From GCA-2731375 sp964344935 (GTDB taxonomy: Bacteria; Pseudomonadota; Alphaproteobacteria; GCA-2731375), in assembly GCA_964344935.1 (NCBI GenBank), contig CAYFPL010000009.1, positions 124,001-188,000 of the forward strand: a stretch of DNA of 64,000 bases. Reading direction: 5' to 3'. Shown piece after piece: positions 25,437 through 34,747 of this stretch (position 1 is the first letter of the stretch; the number at the start of each line of letters is the position of its first letter). The position numbers and the translations under genes were made by a program. Below the pieces are notes generated by a model. It was given only the letters and a program-made list of their open reading frames with translations, searched no databases and had not been told where the DNA came from.

Positions 25437-27551
25437 GTGATCAAAAGACTCTTGGCGCTGCCGATTGCCATTGCCGTTGTGGGCTGTACCGCCCAGGCGG
25501 TGAAAGAGCCGTCACAACTGCCCGCGGACGCCGGCACGCCCGCCGTTTCGACATCGTTACAAGCCTCTGTTGCGCCACCGCGCATCGGGTCGGCGCCGAA
25601 AGAGGCTCAACGTACACCAGGCATGCGCCTGACGCCGCAGCGTCAGCCCCGCATCGACGAGATCTACAAGGCTGCGAAGTCACCTGCGCGGCCGCGCGCG
25701 GATGCGGGTCCGGCGAACATCACGTTAAATTTCAGCGACGCGGACGTGCGCGAAGTCACCCGCTTCGTGATCAGCGAAGTTTTGGGTCAGAACTATTTCG
25801 TCGACCCAGGCGTCAGCGGCGCAATAACCCTATCGACCAGCAAGCCGATCCGCCGGGGCGATGTCCTGCCCGTGTTCCAGGGGGCGTTAAGGTCCATCGG
25901 CGCGCGGCTGGTGATGTACCAGGGTGTCTACCGGGTCTCCCGCGATACGGGCGTTCCGGGCCGCCTGGGCGGCACCGTAGCAATGGCCGACAAGGCCGAC
26001 GGCGGGCAATCGTTTGTGGCCTTTCCCATGCAATTCATAGCGGCCGAGGAAATGGCCAAGATCCTGACGCCCCTGCTGCCCGCCCGCTCCATCGCCTACA
26101 GCGATATCGACCGCAATCTGATTTTGATCGCCGGCGATGCCCAAACCATGAAGCTCGCGCGCGATACGGTGGAAATCTTCGATGTCGACCAGATGACCGG
26201 CAAGCATGTCTTGCTGTTGGGTCTGCAGAATGCCGATGCCCGGACCGTGGTCAAGGAAGTGGATGCCATCTTTGGCGCCTCTGGACGGACGCCGGGGGCC
26301 CGCGTCGCCACCGAGTTTATCCCCGTCGACCGTATCAACGCTGTCATGGTGCTGTCCCGCAACTTTGACCATATCGAAGAAGCACGTAATTGGATCTATC
26401 GCCTGGACCGGAACCTCAGCCCCACCGAACGGCGCCTCTACGTCTACTATGTGCAATATGGGGAAGCACAGAATATCGCCACAGCCTTGCGCGAAATCGT
26501 TGGCACGATCCAAAGGACGGGCGGTGGCAGTCCCATCACCAATGCCAGCGCCAGCAGCAGCGATGCGCAACAGACCCAGTCGACGCCAGGCGATGACAAC
26601 CTGACCATCGCCGTGGATGTGGAACGCAATGCTCTTTTGATTTCCGCCGTACCTGATCAATTCCGGATGATTGAGGATGTGCTGACGCAATTGGACATCC
26701 CTCCCCTGCAGGTAATGATCGAAACCAGTGTTTTCGAAGTAACCCTGCGCGATCAACTCCGCTATGGCATCCAATACGCTGTATCCAACGGCGGCCTGGG
26801 CATCACCGACGACGGTTTTGTCACCTTGACCCGGGGCACCCAGACCGGCAGCAGCGATGGATCCTTCGTCGATCCGCTCGCCTCCCCCATCGTGCCCGGA
26901 TTCAACTTCATCCTGAACAGTGCCACGCGAACGAAGCTGGTGATCGATGCCCTTTCGGACCTGACGGAAGTCAACATTATCTCCTCGCCGAACATACTGG
27001 TGGTGAACAATAAGGTGGCGCGTCTGAACGTGGGCGATGAAGTACCGATCATCACCCAGAACACCACCAGCGCCGTCTCCGACACGCCGCTGATCGTCAA
27101 CACCGTTGAATACCGCCAAACCGGCGTAAATTTGGAAGTAAAGCCGCGCATCAACGGCTCGGGCATGGTCTCGATGGATATCGTCCAGGAGGTCAGCGAC
27201 GTGACGCAGACCACCACCTCGACCATCGATTCACCAACCATCCAAAACCGCAGCCTGCTCAGCACAGTGACCATTGAAAGTGGTGAGACCGTAATGCTGG
27301 GCGGTCTGATCCGCGAGACCGCCTCGGACGGCGAGAGCGGCCTGCCGCTGCTGCACGAACTACCTGTGATCGGCAGCCTGTTCGGCACCACTGCCAAGGC
27401 CACACGGCGCACAGAACTAGTGGTGCTGATCCGACCCATCATCATCAGCAGCCCCAACGATGCACGGGTGGTGACCACGACGCTGAAAGATAAATTCCTG
27501 ACCCTAATGCAGCGGGAACGGGTCGGCATCCGCCAGCCGCGGCGGATGTAA
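25437..27551 (+). CDS. gspD: Type II secretion outer-membrane secretin GspD
   Basis: A protein of 704 residues. The GTG at 25437 with GGAAGG upstream gives a lipoprotein signal MIKRLLALPIAIAVVGC, with Cys17 as the lipidated residue. N-terminal N0/N1-N3 ring-building domains follow: ITLNFSDADVREVTRFVISEVLGQNYFVDPGVSG, then repeats such as AEEMAKILTPLLPARSIAYSD and YYVQYGEAQNIATALREIVG. The secretin core starts near VMIETSVFEVTLRDQLRYGIQ and contains RLNVGDEVPIITQN, VEYRQTGVNLEVKPRI and TIESGETVMLGGLIRE. It forms the outer-membrane channel. The Ser/Gln-rich insert near residues 365-385 is the usual loop in N3. Confidence 0.93.
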   Translation: MIKRLLALPIAIAVVGCTAQAVKEPSQLPADAGTPAVSTSLQASVAPPRIGSAPKEAQRTPGMRLTPQRQPRIDEIYKAAKSPARPRADAGPANITLNFSDADVREVTRFVISEVLGQNYFVDPGVSGAITLSTSKPIRRGDVLPVFQGALRSIGARLVMYQGVYRVSRDTGVPGRLGGTVAMADKADGGQSFVAFPMQFIAAEEMAKILTPLLPARSIAYSDIDRNLILIAGDAQTMKLARDTVEIFDVDQMTGKHVLLLGLQNADARTVVKEVDAIFGASGRTPGARVATEFIPVDRINAVMVLSRNFDHIEEARNWIYRLDRNLSPTERRLYVYYVQYGEAQNIATALREIVGTIQRTGGGSPITNASASSSDAQQTQSTPGDDNLTIAVDVERNALLISAVPDQFRMIEDVLTQLDIPPLQVMIETSVFEVTLRDQLRYGIQYAVSNGGLGITDDGFVTLTRGTQTGSSDGSFVDPLASPIVPGFNFILNSATRTKLVIDALSDLTEVNIISSPNILVVNNKVARLNVGDEVPIITQNTTSAVSDTPLIVNTVEYRQTGVNLEVKPRINGSGMVSMDIVQEVSDVTQTTTSTIDSPTIQNRSLLSTVTIESGETVMLGGLIRETASDGESGLPLLHELPVIGSLFGTTAKATRRTELVVLIRPIIISSPNDARVVTTTLKDKFLTLMQRERVGIRQPRRM

Positions 27552-27585
27552 GAAGAATTCTCTGGGCTAGGGCCCCGAAGGAACT

Positions 27586-28791
27586 CTATTGCGGCGTTTG
27601 GCTAACGGTTAGCTGATAGGAACCCGTACCGCCGCAGCAATGGCTGACGGTGATGAAATAGGTTCCGGCGGATAGCGTCTGGGACAATTGGAAATTGTAT
27701 CCCGCACCGCTGTCATCGTCAGTGGCGATAAGTTCCGAGGCCGCATTGCGTAATTCAACGCCGAGATCCGCAGCGCCGCTGGATGCCACCTGGACCGCCG
27801 CCGATTGCGGCACCACCAGGCGAAAGACATCTCGGTCACCTGGCCGTTCCAGACGGCCATCAAGGCTGTCAGCGATTTCGGCCGCTATCGCCGCCTCGTC
27901 ACCATGGTCATCCTCGCTGCCAACGCCGCCCAGGTGCGACGTAATATTGGGCGCCGGGGCCGTGGTCTTGGGCATTGCGCCGCCGGCGGCGATCACCTCC
28001 AGTTCGGCGACACTGGCCACCACATGGACCAAATAGGCGCCGACACTGCGGAAGCTGCTCCCCCGATTGAAAACATGAAGTTCCTTGGCACCCAGAGCCG
28101 CGGCTTCGTCCACCGAAAGGCTGACCTGCAATGCCCCATCACCGTCGAACGCCACCTCGCCGACATAAAGGCTCGCAGGGGTCAACACCACGGGCGGGCC
28201 ATTGGCGTCATTGAAGCCTTCGCCGGACAGCGTCAGCACCTGGGTTTCCCCGCGGGGGGCGAAACCGGCGAGCGGCACCTGCCCCTTATAGTGGGCGCTG
28301 AGTAAACAGGAGAAACTTGAGCACGGCGCCGCCCCAGCCGATGTGGCCGATTGCTGCGCCAGGGCCTGTTCCACCAATTGCTCGCGAAAGACCTCCAAAG
28401 CTTGCGCGCCGCCATCGACCCAGCGGCCGCCGTCACCGTCCAGGCCAATATAGATGCGTCCGTCCTTGCGTTCGTAATAGCCATGGCGGTCAAGTTGCGG
28501 CCCGCCCAGTGCCAGGTAGATTTCGTAGAGCCGCCGCGCGCCCGATATTACCGCATCACTCTCACCCAGCGATGGATCACGGCCCTGCAGGGCGAAGTAC
28601 GTGGCCGCCCGGTCACCGCCGGCGGCACCGGCGGCGCTGGCTATGACGCTGTCGGCGATGGCCGATACGGCGGCCGTATAGGCATCGGCGGACGTCTGCG
28701 CCTTGAGAGGCATTTGGGTAAGCATGGCAACAGCGAACGCCATGGGCAGGGACCGCGAAATCCTTTTCAGCAATCGGATCGGATCAATCAT
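27586..28791 (-). CDS. Secreted protein with C-terminal pre-peptidase (PPC) domain
   Basis: A protein of 401 residues of unknown function. A Sec signal is present (positively charged start, then SLPMAFAVAMLTQMPLKAQ). Residues about 70-140 read as a novel domain (GARRLYEIYLALGGPQLDRHGYYERKDGRIYIGLDGDGGRWVDGG). A beta-rich middle has VVLTPASLYVGEVAFDGDGALQVSLSV, and the final 90 residues form a PPC domain: DRDVFRLVVPQSAAVQVAS...TYFITVSHCCGGTGSYQLTVS. PPC domains are common on type II-secreted enzymes, and the gene is the last of the gspO-E-F-G-H-I-J-K operon, so it may be a substrate or accessory of that system. It converges with gspD. Confidence 0.7.
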   Translation of the reverse strand: MIDPIRLLKRISRSLPMAFAVAMLTQMPLKAQTSADAYTAAVSAIADSVIASAAGAAGGDRAATYFALQGRDPSLGESDAVISGARRLYEIYLALGGPQLDRHGYYERKDGRIYIGLDGDGGRWVDGGAQALEVFREQLVEQALAQQSATSAGAAPCSSFSCLLSAHYKGQVPLAGFAPRGETQVLTLSGEGFNDANGPPVVLTPASLYVGEVAFDGDGALQVSLSVDEAAALGAKELHVFNRGSSFRSVGAYLVHVVASVAELEVIAAGGAMPKTTAPAPNITSHLGGVGSEDDHGDEAAIAAEIADSLDGRLERPGDRDVFRLVVPQSAAVQVASSGAADLGVELRNAASELIATDDDSGAGYNFQLSQTLSAGTYFITVSHCCGGTGSYQLTVSQTPQ

Positions 28792-28798
28792 GGCTCTA

Positions 28799-30622
28799 TT
28801 AGCCTACCTTGAACTTCATGCATTCCTTCGGCACCCTGACCGAAGAACCGGGGGAAAACCAAGTCAGGAAATTATTGCCCGTGCAGGCCGAACGGGTAAT
28901 GCCGATGGTGGCAAAGCCGCCCAGATGCACCTGGTCAACGCGGACCCAGAAGTAGGCCCCCTGCTCGCTGGTTACCGTGCCGCACCAGCTACTGTTGCTT
29001 TCATAGAGGCCGTCGCGGCTGCAAACTTGACGGTGCAGGGCCGGAGATAATTCAGCTTGTGCAGGCGTCAATGATGCCGGACGCATGGAGCCACTGGGAA
29101 TTGGCGAATTCACCGTGACCACCGCCGCATCGCCCGTCGCACGGACCACCCTGCGCGTGGCCTGACCTGGGGCCTCTGCGCCTTGGACCTGGGCCAACTG
29201 TGTCGGGTTCGGCTGCGGTTGGCGTAATCGCACCAGTCGAGCATTGGCCAGCAGGGCCGATGGCTCTGATGGATATTGCAGCAACAGGGCGTCATAGACT
29301 TGCGCGGCGGCCTGCCAGCGGCCCGCCAGTTCCAGGCGATAGCCTTGACTGAACAGAGAATCCGGCGTCGGCGCCGTGCTCGAAACCACCGTTTGCCTTG
29401 TGCTGACAGGCGTAACGGCGCTACCGCGTGAATCGATGATCCATGGACCGTCGCGGCCGGCATAGGTCATCGCCGTCTCTACCGCGCTGCCACCCGTTAC
29501 CAAGGCGCGCGGTGAACGAATGGCAGATTGAAATGCGGCAGGCACGATGGACCGCGGCTGGGCATGGGATGGCGGCGCGGCGATCGCACGGTCCAACGCC
29601 GCCATCTGCACGCTGACATCTGAACCCGCGTTGACGTCCGGGACCACGTTAATGTCCGAGACAATGACGGACGCAGCCGGCAAACCGGCGCGGGAATCGA
29701 CCACCCAGGGGCCGGATCGGCCCGCATACATCCCAGCGGTCTGGGTCACCGTATCGAGACGACTGATCGGCTGCGGGTAATATGTCGGCTGGAACGCCGC
29801 CTGGATGATCGCGGGCGCGCTCGTGCTTGGTCCCCGGTTCAACGTCGTCACTGATGGTGTTTCGACGGCCTTGGCGATAGCCGCGGGCTGGGACACAGAA
29901 CCAGTACCCGACGTACCCGTATTGGCAGCCTTAGAACGCTTCGGCGTTTCATATCGAACGGCAGCCACGGCGGGTTGGACAGGCGTTCTCGCCTTTGATA
30001 CCGGCGCGGCGGCCGGCGTCGGCGTGACCTGCGGCAGAGGTGTCTCGTCCGCGGCTGTCCCGGCGGCGCTAGCCACTTGCTTAGCTCGTTGCAACATCCA
30101 GGCGTCGACTTCCGCGCGGTCTGCAAGACGCCGTGCCGACAGAGCGCCGCCTTCATAGATCGCATGGACATGGCTGCCGTCCGGACGGCGGATCATGAAG
30201 TTGCCTTCTCGCTGTCCATCAACATACTTGCCAACGATGAAGCTGCCGTCGGCGAAAGTGGTCACGACCTCGCCATGCAATTCGCCGGCCCGGAAACCGC
30301 CTTCGTTGCGTTCCACCTCACGGCCATCACGGTTCCAAACAAGTGTCCCTTGGCCATCGATCTTGCCGTCTCGGCAGCCGCCATACCAGCGTATGCTCTC
30401 GCCTTCGGTCGGCTGCGGATTGGAGGTGGCGCATCGGCTCACCGCATCCATTATCCAGCCGGACGGCGCCGTTTTCGGGCCGCTACCTTGCCCTGTCGGG
30501 GCTAAGGCTGTGGTCTGGTCCTGGATGTCGCGCTTAAACCATGCGGAAACGTCCAATACAGCACACCCGGACAGCGCGCCCACTAGGATCCCACACGCAA
30601 GCACTCGGCTGATTGCTGGCAT
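28799..30622 (-). CDS. MORN-repeat/TPR lipoprotein in the T2SS operon
   Basis: A protein of 607 residues. The start at 30622 has AGGAGG 5-6 nt upstream and gives a lipoprotein signal MPAISRVLACGILVGALSGC (Cys20). Residues about 65-130 hold MORN-like repeats (GGCRDGKIDGQGTLVWNRDG, GGFRAGELHGEVVTTFADGS, GKYVDGQREGNFMIRRPDGS). A long disordered region contains a duplicated block, YAGRSGPWVVDSRAG and YAGRDGPWIIDSRGS, each after an AAFQ segment. A TPR-like stretch LFSQGYRLELAGRWQAAAQVYDALLLQYPSEP precedes a C-terminal SH3-like domain with paired cysteines. No named family; a scaffold or pilotin-like role beside the secretion system is only a guess. Confidence 0.7.
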   Translation of the reverse strand: MPAISRVLACGILVGALSGCAVLDVSAWFKRDIQDQTTALAPTGQGSGPKTAPSGWIMDAVSRCATSNPQPTEGESIRWYGGCRDGKIDGQGTLVWNRDGREVERNEGGFRAGELHGEVVTTFADGSFIVGKYVDGQREGNFMIRRPDGSHVHAIYEGGALSARRLADRAEVDAWMLQRAKQVASAAGTAADETPLPQVTPTPAAAPVSKARTPVQPAVAAVRYETPKRSKAANTGTSGTGSVSQPAAIAKAVETPSVTTLNRGPSTSAPAIIQAAFQPTYYPQPISRLDTVTQTAGMYAGRSGPWVVDSRAGLPAASVIVSDINVVPDVNAGSDVSVQMAALDRAIAAPPSHAQPRSIVPAAFQSAIRSPRALVTGGSAVETAMTYAGRDGPWIIDSRGSAVTPVSTRQTVVSSTAPTPDSLFSQGYRLELAGRWQAAAQVYDALLLQYPSEPSALLANARLVRLRQPQPNPTQLAQVQGAEAPGQATRRVVRATGDAAVVTVNSPIPSGSMRPASLTPAQAELSPALHRQVCSRDGLYESNSSWCGTVTSEQGAYFWVRVDQVHLGGFATIGITRSACTGNNFLTWFSPGSSVRVPKECMKFKVG

Positions 30623-30695
30623 CTCGCCTCCTCGGACCCGTAATTCGATGGCCCCTAGCCTACCGCGAATTGCCGTCGGAGTGAAACATTCGCTG

Positions 30696-31625
30696 TCAGT
30701 CTTCTCCGCTATTCTTCGTGGCATAAAGTTCGGTTCTGTCGGGACCCCATGTGCGAAAACTCAGCGCACGATCTGCGCTGTTTCCGGGCCAAACCACTGC
30801 CGACCAAGCAACTTGGGAGATATCGCCCCGGCTCCTGGCCTTGATGCCATATGCGTGCCCGTCAGAGGGTGCGACATACTTCTCCAAACCAGGTGGCCAT
30901 AGCATTTCGCCGCCGGCGTTACGATTCGCCTGCTCACGGCGGTCCAGATAAGCCTCCAGCGACTCAGAGTTGGTTTGCGACGGCAGCAGCCGTAGCAGTG
31001 TCTCGCTGGCGGCCATGGGGTCGACGCCGGCATTAAGGCAATCAACAGTCAAGTACGGCCGTACCCGCGCCACGGTGGCGGCATCAAGCCCTAGGACCTG
31101 ATGCAGTTCGGCGACGCTCTCAAAGGGACCGTCGCGCGGGCCAGTATGGCGGCCCGCGGCACGATAGGCGTCGCGTTCCGCGCCCCCCTGGCGGGTCCGG
31201 CTGCCGGGGTCGCGCCAATCAAGAACCGCGCTGGCCTGTCCTGCCGCATGTTCGGGGTGGCCAAGGCCAGTGAACAGTGAGGTGATCATGCTGGCGCGGC
31301 CGGTATTCAGATCAATGCGGCCGCATTCATCGATGATCTCGATATCCACCGGCGCGCCGAATATGACCGGTGCATCCTCTCCGACCAGACTGCGCCGTGG
31401 CGGCAATGATTGCCCGGGATCCAGCAAAAGCAATGCACCATGCAGCACCCCCGCCTGGGCCCGTAAGTTTTCCTGCACCAACTCAATCTGCGCCCGCGCC
31501 ATCGTCACATGGCCGCCGGACCGCTGCGCCAAACCTTGCGCGATCAGCGACAGCATGACCAACAGCCAAAGCACCACCAGGAGCACACTACCTTGTTGCC
31601 GCTGATGCCGTTTCGACGCAGTCAT
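30696..31625 (-). CDS. gspK: Type II secretion minor pseudopilin GspK
   Basis: A protein of 309 residues from the ATG at 31625 (GAGG 9 nt upstream; a TTG two codons earlier is possible). The prepilin helix is QQGSVLLVVLWLLVMLSLIAQGLAQ; as usual for GspK, the position after the cleavage Gly lacks the canonical Phe-Thr-Leu pattern and the +5 Glu. The large globular insert has DECGRIDLNTGRASMITSLFTGLG and a helix-hairpin-helix-like VAELHQVLGLDAATVARVRPYLTV. It sits at the pseudopilus tip with GspI and GspJ. The upstream gspJ stop is 6 bp away. Confidence 0.9.
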   Translation of the reverse strand: MTASKRHQRQQGSVLLVVLWLLVMLSLIAQGLAQRSGGHVTMARAQIELVQENLRAQAGVLHGALLLLDPGQSLPPRRSLVGEDAPVIFGAPVDIEIIDECGRIDLNTGRASMITSLFTGLGHPEHAAGQASAVLDWRDPGSRTRQGGAERDAYRAAGRHTGPRDGPFESVAELHQVLGLDAATVARVRPYLTVDCLNAGVDPMAASETLLRLLPSQTNSESLEAYLDRREQANRNAGGEMLWPPGLEKYVAPSDGHAYGIKARSRGDISQVAWSAVVWPGNSADRALSFRTWGPDRTELYATKNSGED

Positions 31626-31631
31626 CCTCAA

Positions 31632-32240
31632 TCACCTCGGCTGCGGGGCGAGCCGCGGTCGGACCACAAGATCCGGCCAGGAACTGCCATCGCGCCAGGA
31701 TATGCGTATGCGGACCAACTCGGGCAGCCGAGGCTGGCTCCATTTGCCATGCCAATCCGGCCCTTGCCTGTCCGCAGAACCAAAATAGTCAATGCGCAGC
31801 GTACCGAGACCTTCGGCCAGCGCCTTAGATCTGTCCGTTGAGTGGGCATTCGCGGCATTGAAGTCTCCGGCAAAGGGCTGCTCCGCCAACATCAGCCGGC
31901 CGCCGTCGAGGTACAAACGATCCAATACCAGTCCGCCCAGGCCGGGCCATGGCGGCGCTGTGGCAACAAACCGGATGGCTGCCCCTTCGCCAACGAATAT
32001 CGGTTGCCCGCGCCCCTCGAATTCCCATTCCAGGGGGCGCACCGATTGCAGTCGTCGGCGCAATAGCGCATGCACATGATAGACCCGTTCGATGCGTTCG
32101 GTGCGCTGGTCCACCTGTTTGGTGGCGGCAATGCCGGTGCCCAGCACATTGACCAAAAGCGCGGCTATCATCGCCAAAAGGGCGATGCCGACTACAAGCT
32201 CCAACAGGGTGAAGCCGGCCTGGCGTCTTCTATCGGACAC
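31632..32240 (-). CDS. gspJ: Type II secretion minor pseudopilin GspJ
   Basis: A protein of 202 residues. The prepilin signal MSDRRRQAGFTLLELVVGIALLAMIAALLVNVLG has the GspO cleavage site between Gly9 and Phe10 and Glu at +5. The C-terminal domain has RLRIDYFGS-like strands and LPELVRIRISWRDG near the end, as in GspJ. It overlaps gspI by 11 bp and lies directly before gspK, the conserved H-I-J-K order of the tip complex. Confidence 0.9.
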   Translation of the reverse strand: MSDRRRQAGFTLLELVVGIALLAMIAALLVNVLGTGIAATKQVDQRTERIERVYHVHALLRRRLQSVRPLEWEFEGRGQPIFVGEGAAIRFVATAPPWPGLGGLVLDRLYLDGGRLMLAEQPFAGDFNAANAHSTDRSKALAEGLGTLRIDYFGSADRQGPDWHGKWSQPRLPELVRIRISWRDGSSWPDLVVRPRLAPQPR

Positions 32241-32640
32241 GATCCGTCCCCCCGATCTTCAAGGCCTGCAATGTCACGGATCGGTCTGTGCCATCTCCCC
32301 AGGAAACGGTGACCTCCACCGCGAACGGCTGCACGGGGAGGCGCCGCCGTTGCCGCGCATCGAAACCGTCATAGGGTGAAATGACGCTGCGCCAGGACAA
32401 GCCGGTTTCAGAACGCCCGTGATTGACCCCCTCCTTCAAGGGTATGTCCCCACCGTGGCGGGCCAGCACGGATTGGGCGGTCATCAAAGCCGATAAGGCC
32501 CTTTCGCCGCGGGCGGCACTATCGGCAGCCTGTCCGAATACGCCAATGGCGACGCCGACGGTCAAGGCCACCACAGCCAGGCTTACGAGCACCTCCAGCA
32601 GGCTGAAGCCGGCCTGGCTATGGCCTGGAAATCGCGACAT
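32230..32640 (-). CDS. gspI: Type II secretion minor pseudopilin GspI
   Basis: A protein of 136 residues. The prepilin motif QAGFSLLEVLVSLAVVALTVGVAIGVF carries the Gly/Phe cleavage site and Glu at +5. The short globular domain with PFAVEVTVSWGDGTDRSVTLQAL matches GspI in size and end. Overlaps gspH by 23 bp and gspJ by 11 bp, implying tight translational coupling. Confidence 0.9.
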   Translation of the reverse strand: MSRFPGHSQAGFSLLEVLVSLAVVALTVGVAIGVFGQAADSAARGERALSALMTAQSVLARHGGDIPLKEGVNHGRSETGLSWRSVISPYDGFDARQRRRLPVQPFAVEVTVSWGDGTDRSVTLQALKIGGTDRVR

Positions 32641-33061
32641 TTCCGGTCAGCCAGTCGACATCGACACTTCGCCGACCCTGCCCTTGACCCAGTAGAATTT
32701 GCCCACCCGTGGCACTGCCATCCGCCAGAAACACTACGCTTGAACCTGTTCGATCCCGGCCCGCCGGCGGCACGGTCACCGTAATTGGCGCGACACCTGA
32801 TATGACGCCCACATCACCAGCGTGGCGCCATTGGCGTTGTTTCGGATCGATCCAAACGCGCCGCGGCCGTCTTTCCGACATCGCAGCCATGCGAGCTTGA
32901 CGCAGGGCCGTTGCCAGGCGCTCGGCATCGTCGGCCGGCGTGGACAGGTTGAATAGGCGGCCGGCCGCGGGCGCGGCGACGGCGGCGACCAGCGCCAATA
33001 GCGCGATGACCACCACCAGCTCTATAAGCGTGAAACCGACCTGCCGCCGATTATTGATCAT
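32618..33061 (-). CDS. gspH: Type II secretion minor pseudopilin GspH
   Basis: A protein of 147 residues. The prepilin signal is MINNRRQVGFTLIELVVVIALLALVAAVAAPAAGRLF with Glu at +5. The globular part has ALRQARMAAMSERRPRRVWIDPKQRQWRH and VVFLADGSATGGQILLGQGQGRRSVDVDWLTG, the GspH/FimT C-terminal strands (F-x-x-D-G-S-x-T-G-G). Overlaps the gspG stop (ATGA). Confidence 0.9.
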   Translation of the reverse strand: MINNRRQVGFTLIELVVVIALLALVAAVAAPAAGRLFNLSTPADDAERLATALRQARMAAMSERRPRRVWIDPKQRQWRHAGDVGVISGVAPITVTVPPAGRDRTGSSVVFLADGSATGGQILLGQGQGRRSVDVDWLTGNVAISRP

Positions 33062-33537
33062 TTCCCGGACGAACGGGCCGCAATATCGGCGTCATCCCCA
33101 TCACCGCCCGCCTTGCCGTCGGCGCCCAGGCTTTGCAGACTATAGCCACGGCCGCCGCTCCCGGCGCGTTTGTAGAGATAAGGTTTCTGCCAGGGGTCCA
33201 GCGGTACGTCTCCCTTCAGATAGGGCCCGTTCCAAAGCTCTTCCCCCGCCGGACGTTGGGTCAGCGCCGCCAATCCTTCCGCATCCCTTGGGTAACGGCC
33301 AACATCCAGCTGAAATAGATCCAATGCTGTCGCCAGGCTTTCAAGTTGAATGCGCGCCACGTCCACTTTGGCGCGGCTGAGATATCCGATCACCGCGGGC
33401 GTCACCAGACCCACCAATAGACCGAGAATTACCAGGACGACGAGAAGTTCTACAAGCGTGAAGCCCTGCTCGCCCCTTGCGCCATGTCGGCGTCGGCTAT
33501 CATTCTCATAACACACATTTTCAGAACACAAGGGCAT
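33058..33537 (-). CDS. gspG: Type II secretion major pseudopilin GspG
   Basis: A protein of about 159 residues. The prepilin segment GEQGFTLVELLVVLVILGLLVGLVTP is canonical. The C-terminal half shows the GspG calcium-site and signature region: LDVGRYPRDAEGLAALTQRP, YLKGDVPLDPWQKPYLYK and YSLQSLGADGKAGGDGDDADI, with the clustered Asp residues that bind calcium. The ATG at 33537 overlaps gspF by 17 bp and leaves a 24-residue leader; a GTG at 33516 would give a shorter, more usual leader. Main structural subunit of the pseudopilus. Confidence 0.92.
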   Translation of the reverse strand: MPLCSENVCYENDSRRRHGARGEQGFTLVELLVVLVILGLLVGLVTPAVIGYLSRAKVDVARIQLESLATALDLFQLDVGRYPRDAEGLAALTQRPAGEELWNGPYLKGDVPLDPWQKPYLYKRAGSGGRGYSLQSLGADGKAGGDGDDADIAARSSGK

Positions 33538-34744
33538 GCACGCTCGCGATCGCCGACAACAAGGTCAGAATGATAGAGGCAACCAGGAGACCGGTCAAAA
33601 TGATCAAAACCGGTTCGATCACGGCCACCAGCCGCCGCAGGCTTTGCTCTATTTCGGACCGTTGCCGTTGTGCAAGGCGATCCAGGATCTGTTGCAGCGA
33701 GCCCGCGTCCTCGCCTACCGCGATCATTTCGATGACCAGTTCGGGCAGTCCTCCGGCCCGTCGCAGACCATCGCTCAACCGCGCGCCCTCGCGGACCTGT
33801 GCCGCTGCCCCCCGCAATGAGGCCGAAAGATCAGGATCACCGGAAGCCTCCGCTGCCAAGTCCAAGGCATTTGGCATTGGCAGGCGGTTGGCGAAAAGTA
33901 TCGCCATGACGCTAAGGGAGCGTTCTGTCGCGACTTTCCGCTTATAGCCGGTCAGAAAAGGCAACCGCGACAACAAACCGCTGAACGATGCGCCTCGACG
34001 CCGCGCAAGGAACCAGATCAATAGAGCCAGCACCGCGATGAATGGAAAATAGCTACGCAAAAAGCTGGAGAGGACGAATAAGACATTGGCAAACAGTGAC
34101 GGTTCCGCCCCGGTTTGCCGGAACAACGCCTCGAACTGAGGCATCACGAAAAGCAACAGGACAAGAAAGGACAGGAGCGCGGCGGCGATCAGAAACCCGG
34201 GATAGATCAAGGCGGACTTGACCGCCGCCAACATAGCCTCCCGCTGTTCCCGCCAGTCCGCTAGGCGGCCCAATGCACCGGTCAAGGCGCCTGCATTCTC
34301 GCCGGCACGAACCGTGGCCCGAAACACCGGGTCGAAATGACCCGGATCCTGATCAAAGGCATCCGCAAGGCTGTCTCCGGCACGAATGCGCTGGCGTAGA
34401 GCGCTTGCAAGTTGCGCCAATGCGGACCGTTCAGCAGAGCGGACGATGATCTCCAGGGCGCGGTCGGCGACAATGCCTGCGTCAAGCAGCATACTCATCT
34501 CACGCACGAACGCAGTAATCGCCTCGGGCGGCAGATGCCCGCTCTTACCGTCTAGACGACCCAGCCAAAGTTGTATCTTGCCGCGCCAGGTTTCACCGCT
34601 GCCATTGCCGACAGGGTCCAAACGCAGCGGCAAGAGCCCTTCACCGCGCAGCCGGCTCAATGCCATTTCCCGGCTTTCGGCCTCAATCATGGCTTCAACC
34701 ACATGGTCGCCCGCGTCCACGGCCCGATACTGGAACCGCGGCAC
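33521..34744 (-). CDS. gspF: Type II secretion inner-membrane platform protein GspF
   Basis: A protein of 407 residues: two cytoplasmic six-helix domains and three membrane helices (about 170-195, 220-240, 380-400). Typical motifs are FVREMSMLLDAGIVADRALEII, ATVRAGENAGALTGALGRLADW and, in the repeat, MIAVGEDAGSLQQILDRLAQRQRSEIEQSLRRLVAVIEPVLIILTGLLVASI. It links the GspE motor to the pseudopilus. Three base pairs separate it from gspE. Confidence 0.92.
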   Translation of the reverse strand: MPRFQYRAVDAGDHVVEAMIEAESREMALSRLRGEGLLPLRLDPVGNGSGETWRGKIQLWLGRLDGKSGHLPPEAITAFVREMSMLLDAGIVADRALEIIVRSAERSALAQLASALRQRIRAGDSLADAFDQDPGHFDPVFRATVRAGENAGALTGALGRLADWREQREAMLAAVKSALIYPGFLIAAALLSFLVLLLFVMPQFEALFRQTGAEPSLFANVLFVLSSFLRSYFPFIAVLALLIWFLARRRGASFSGLLSRLPFLTGYKRKVATERSLSVMAILFANRLPMPNALDLAAEASGDPDLSASLRGAAAQVREGARLSDGLRRAGGLPELVIEMIAVGEDAGSLQQILDRLAQRQRSEIEQSLRRLVAVIEPVLIILTGLLVASIILTLLSAIASVHALVF

Positions 34745-34747
34745 GGC

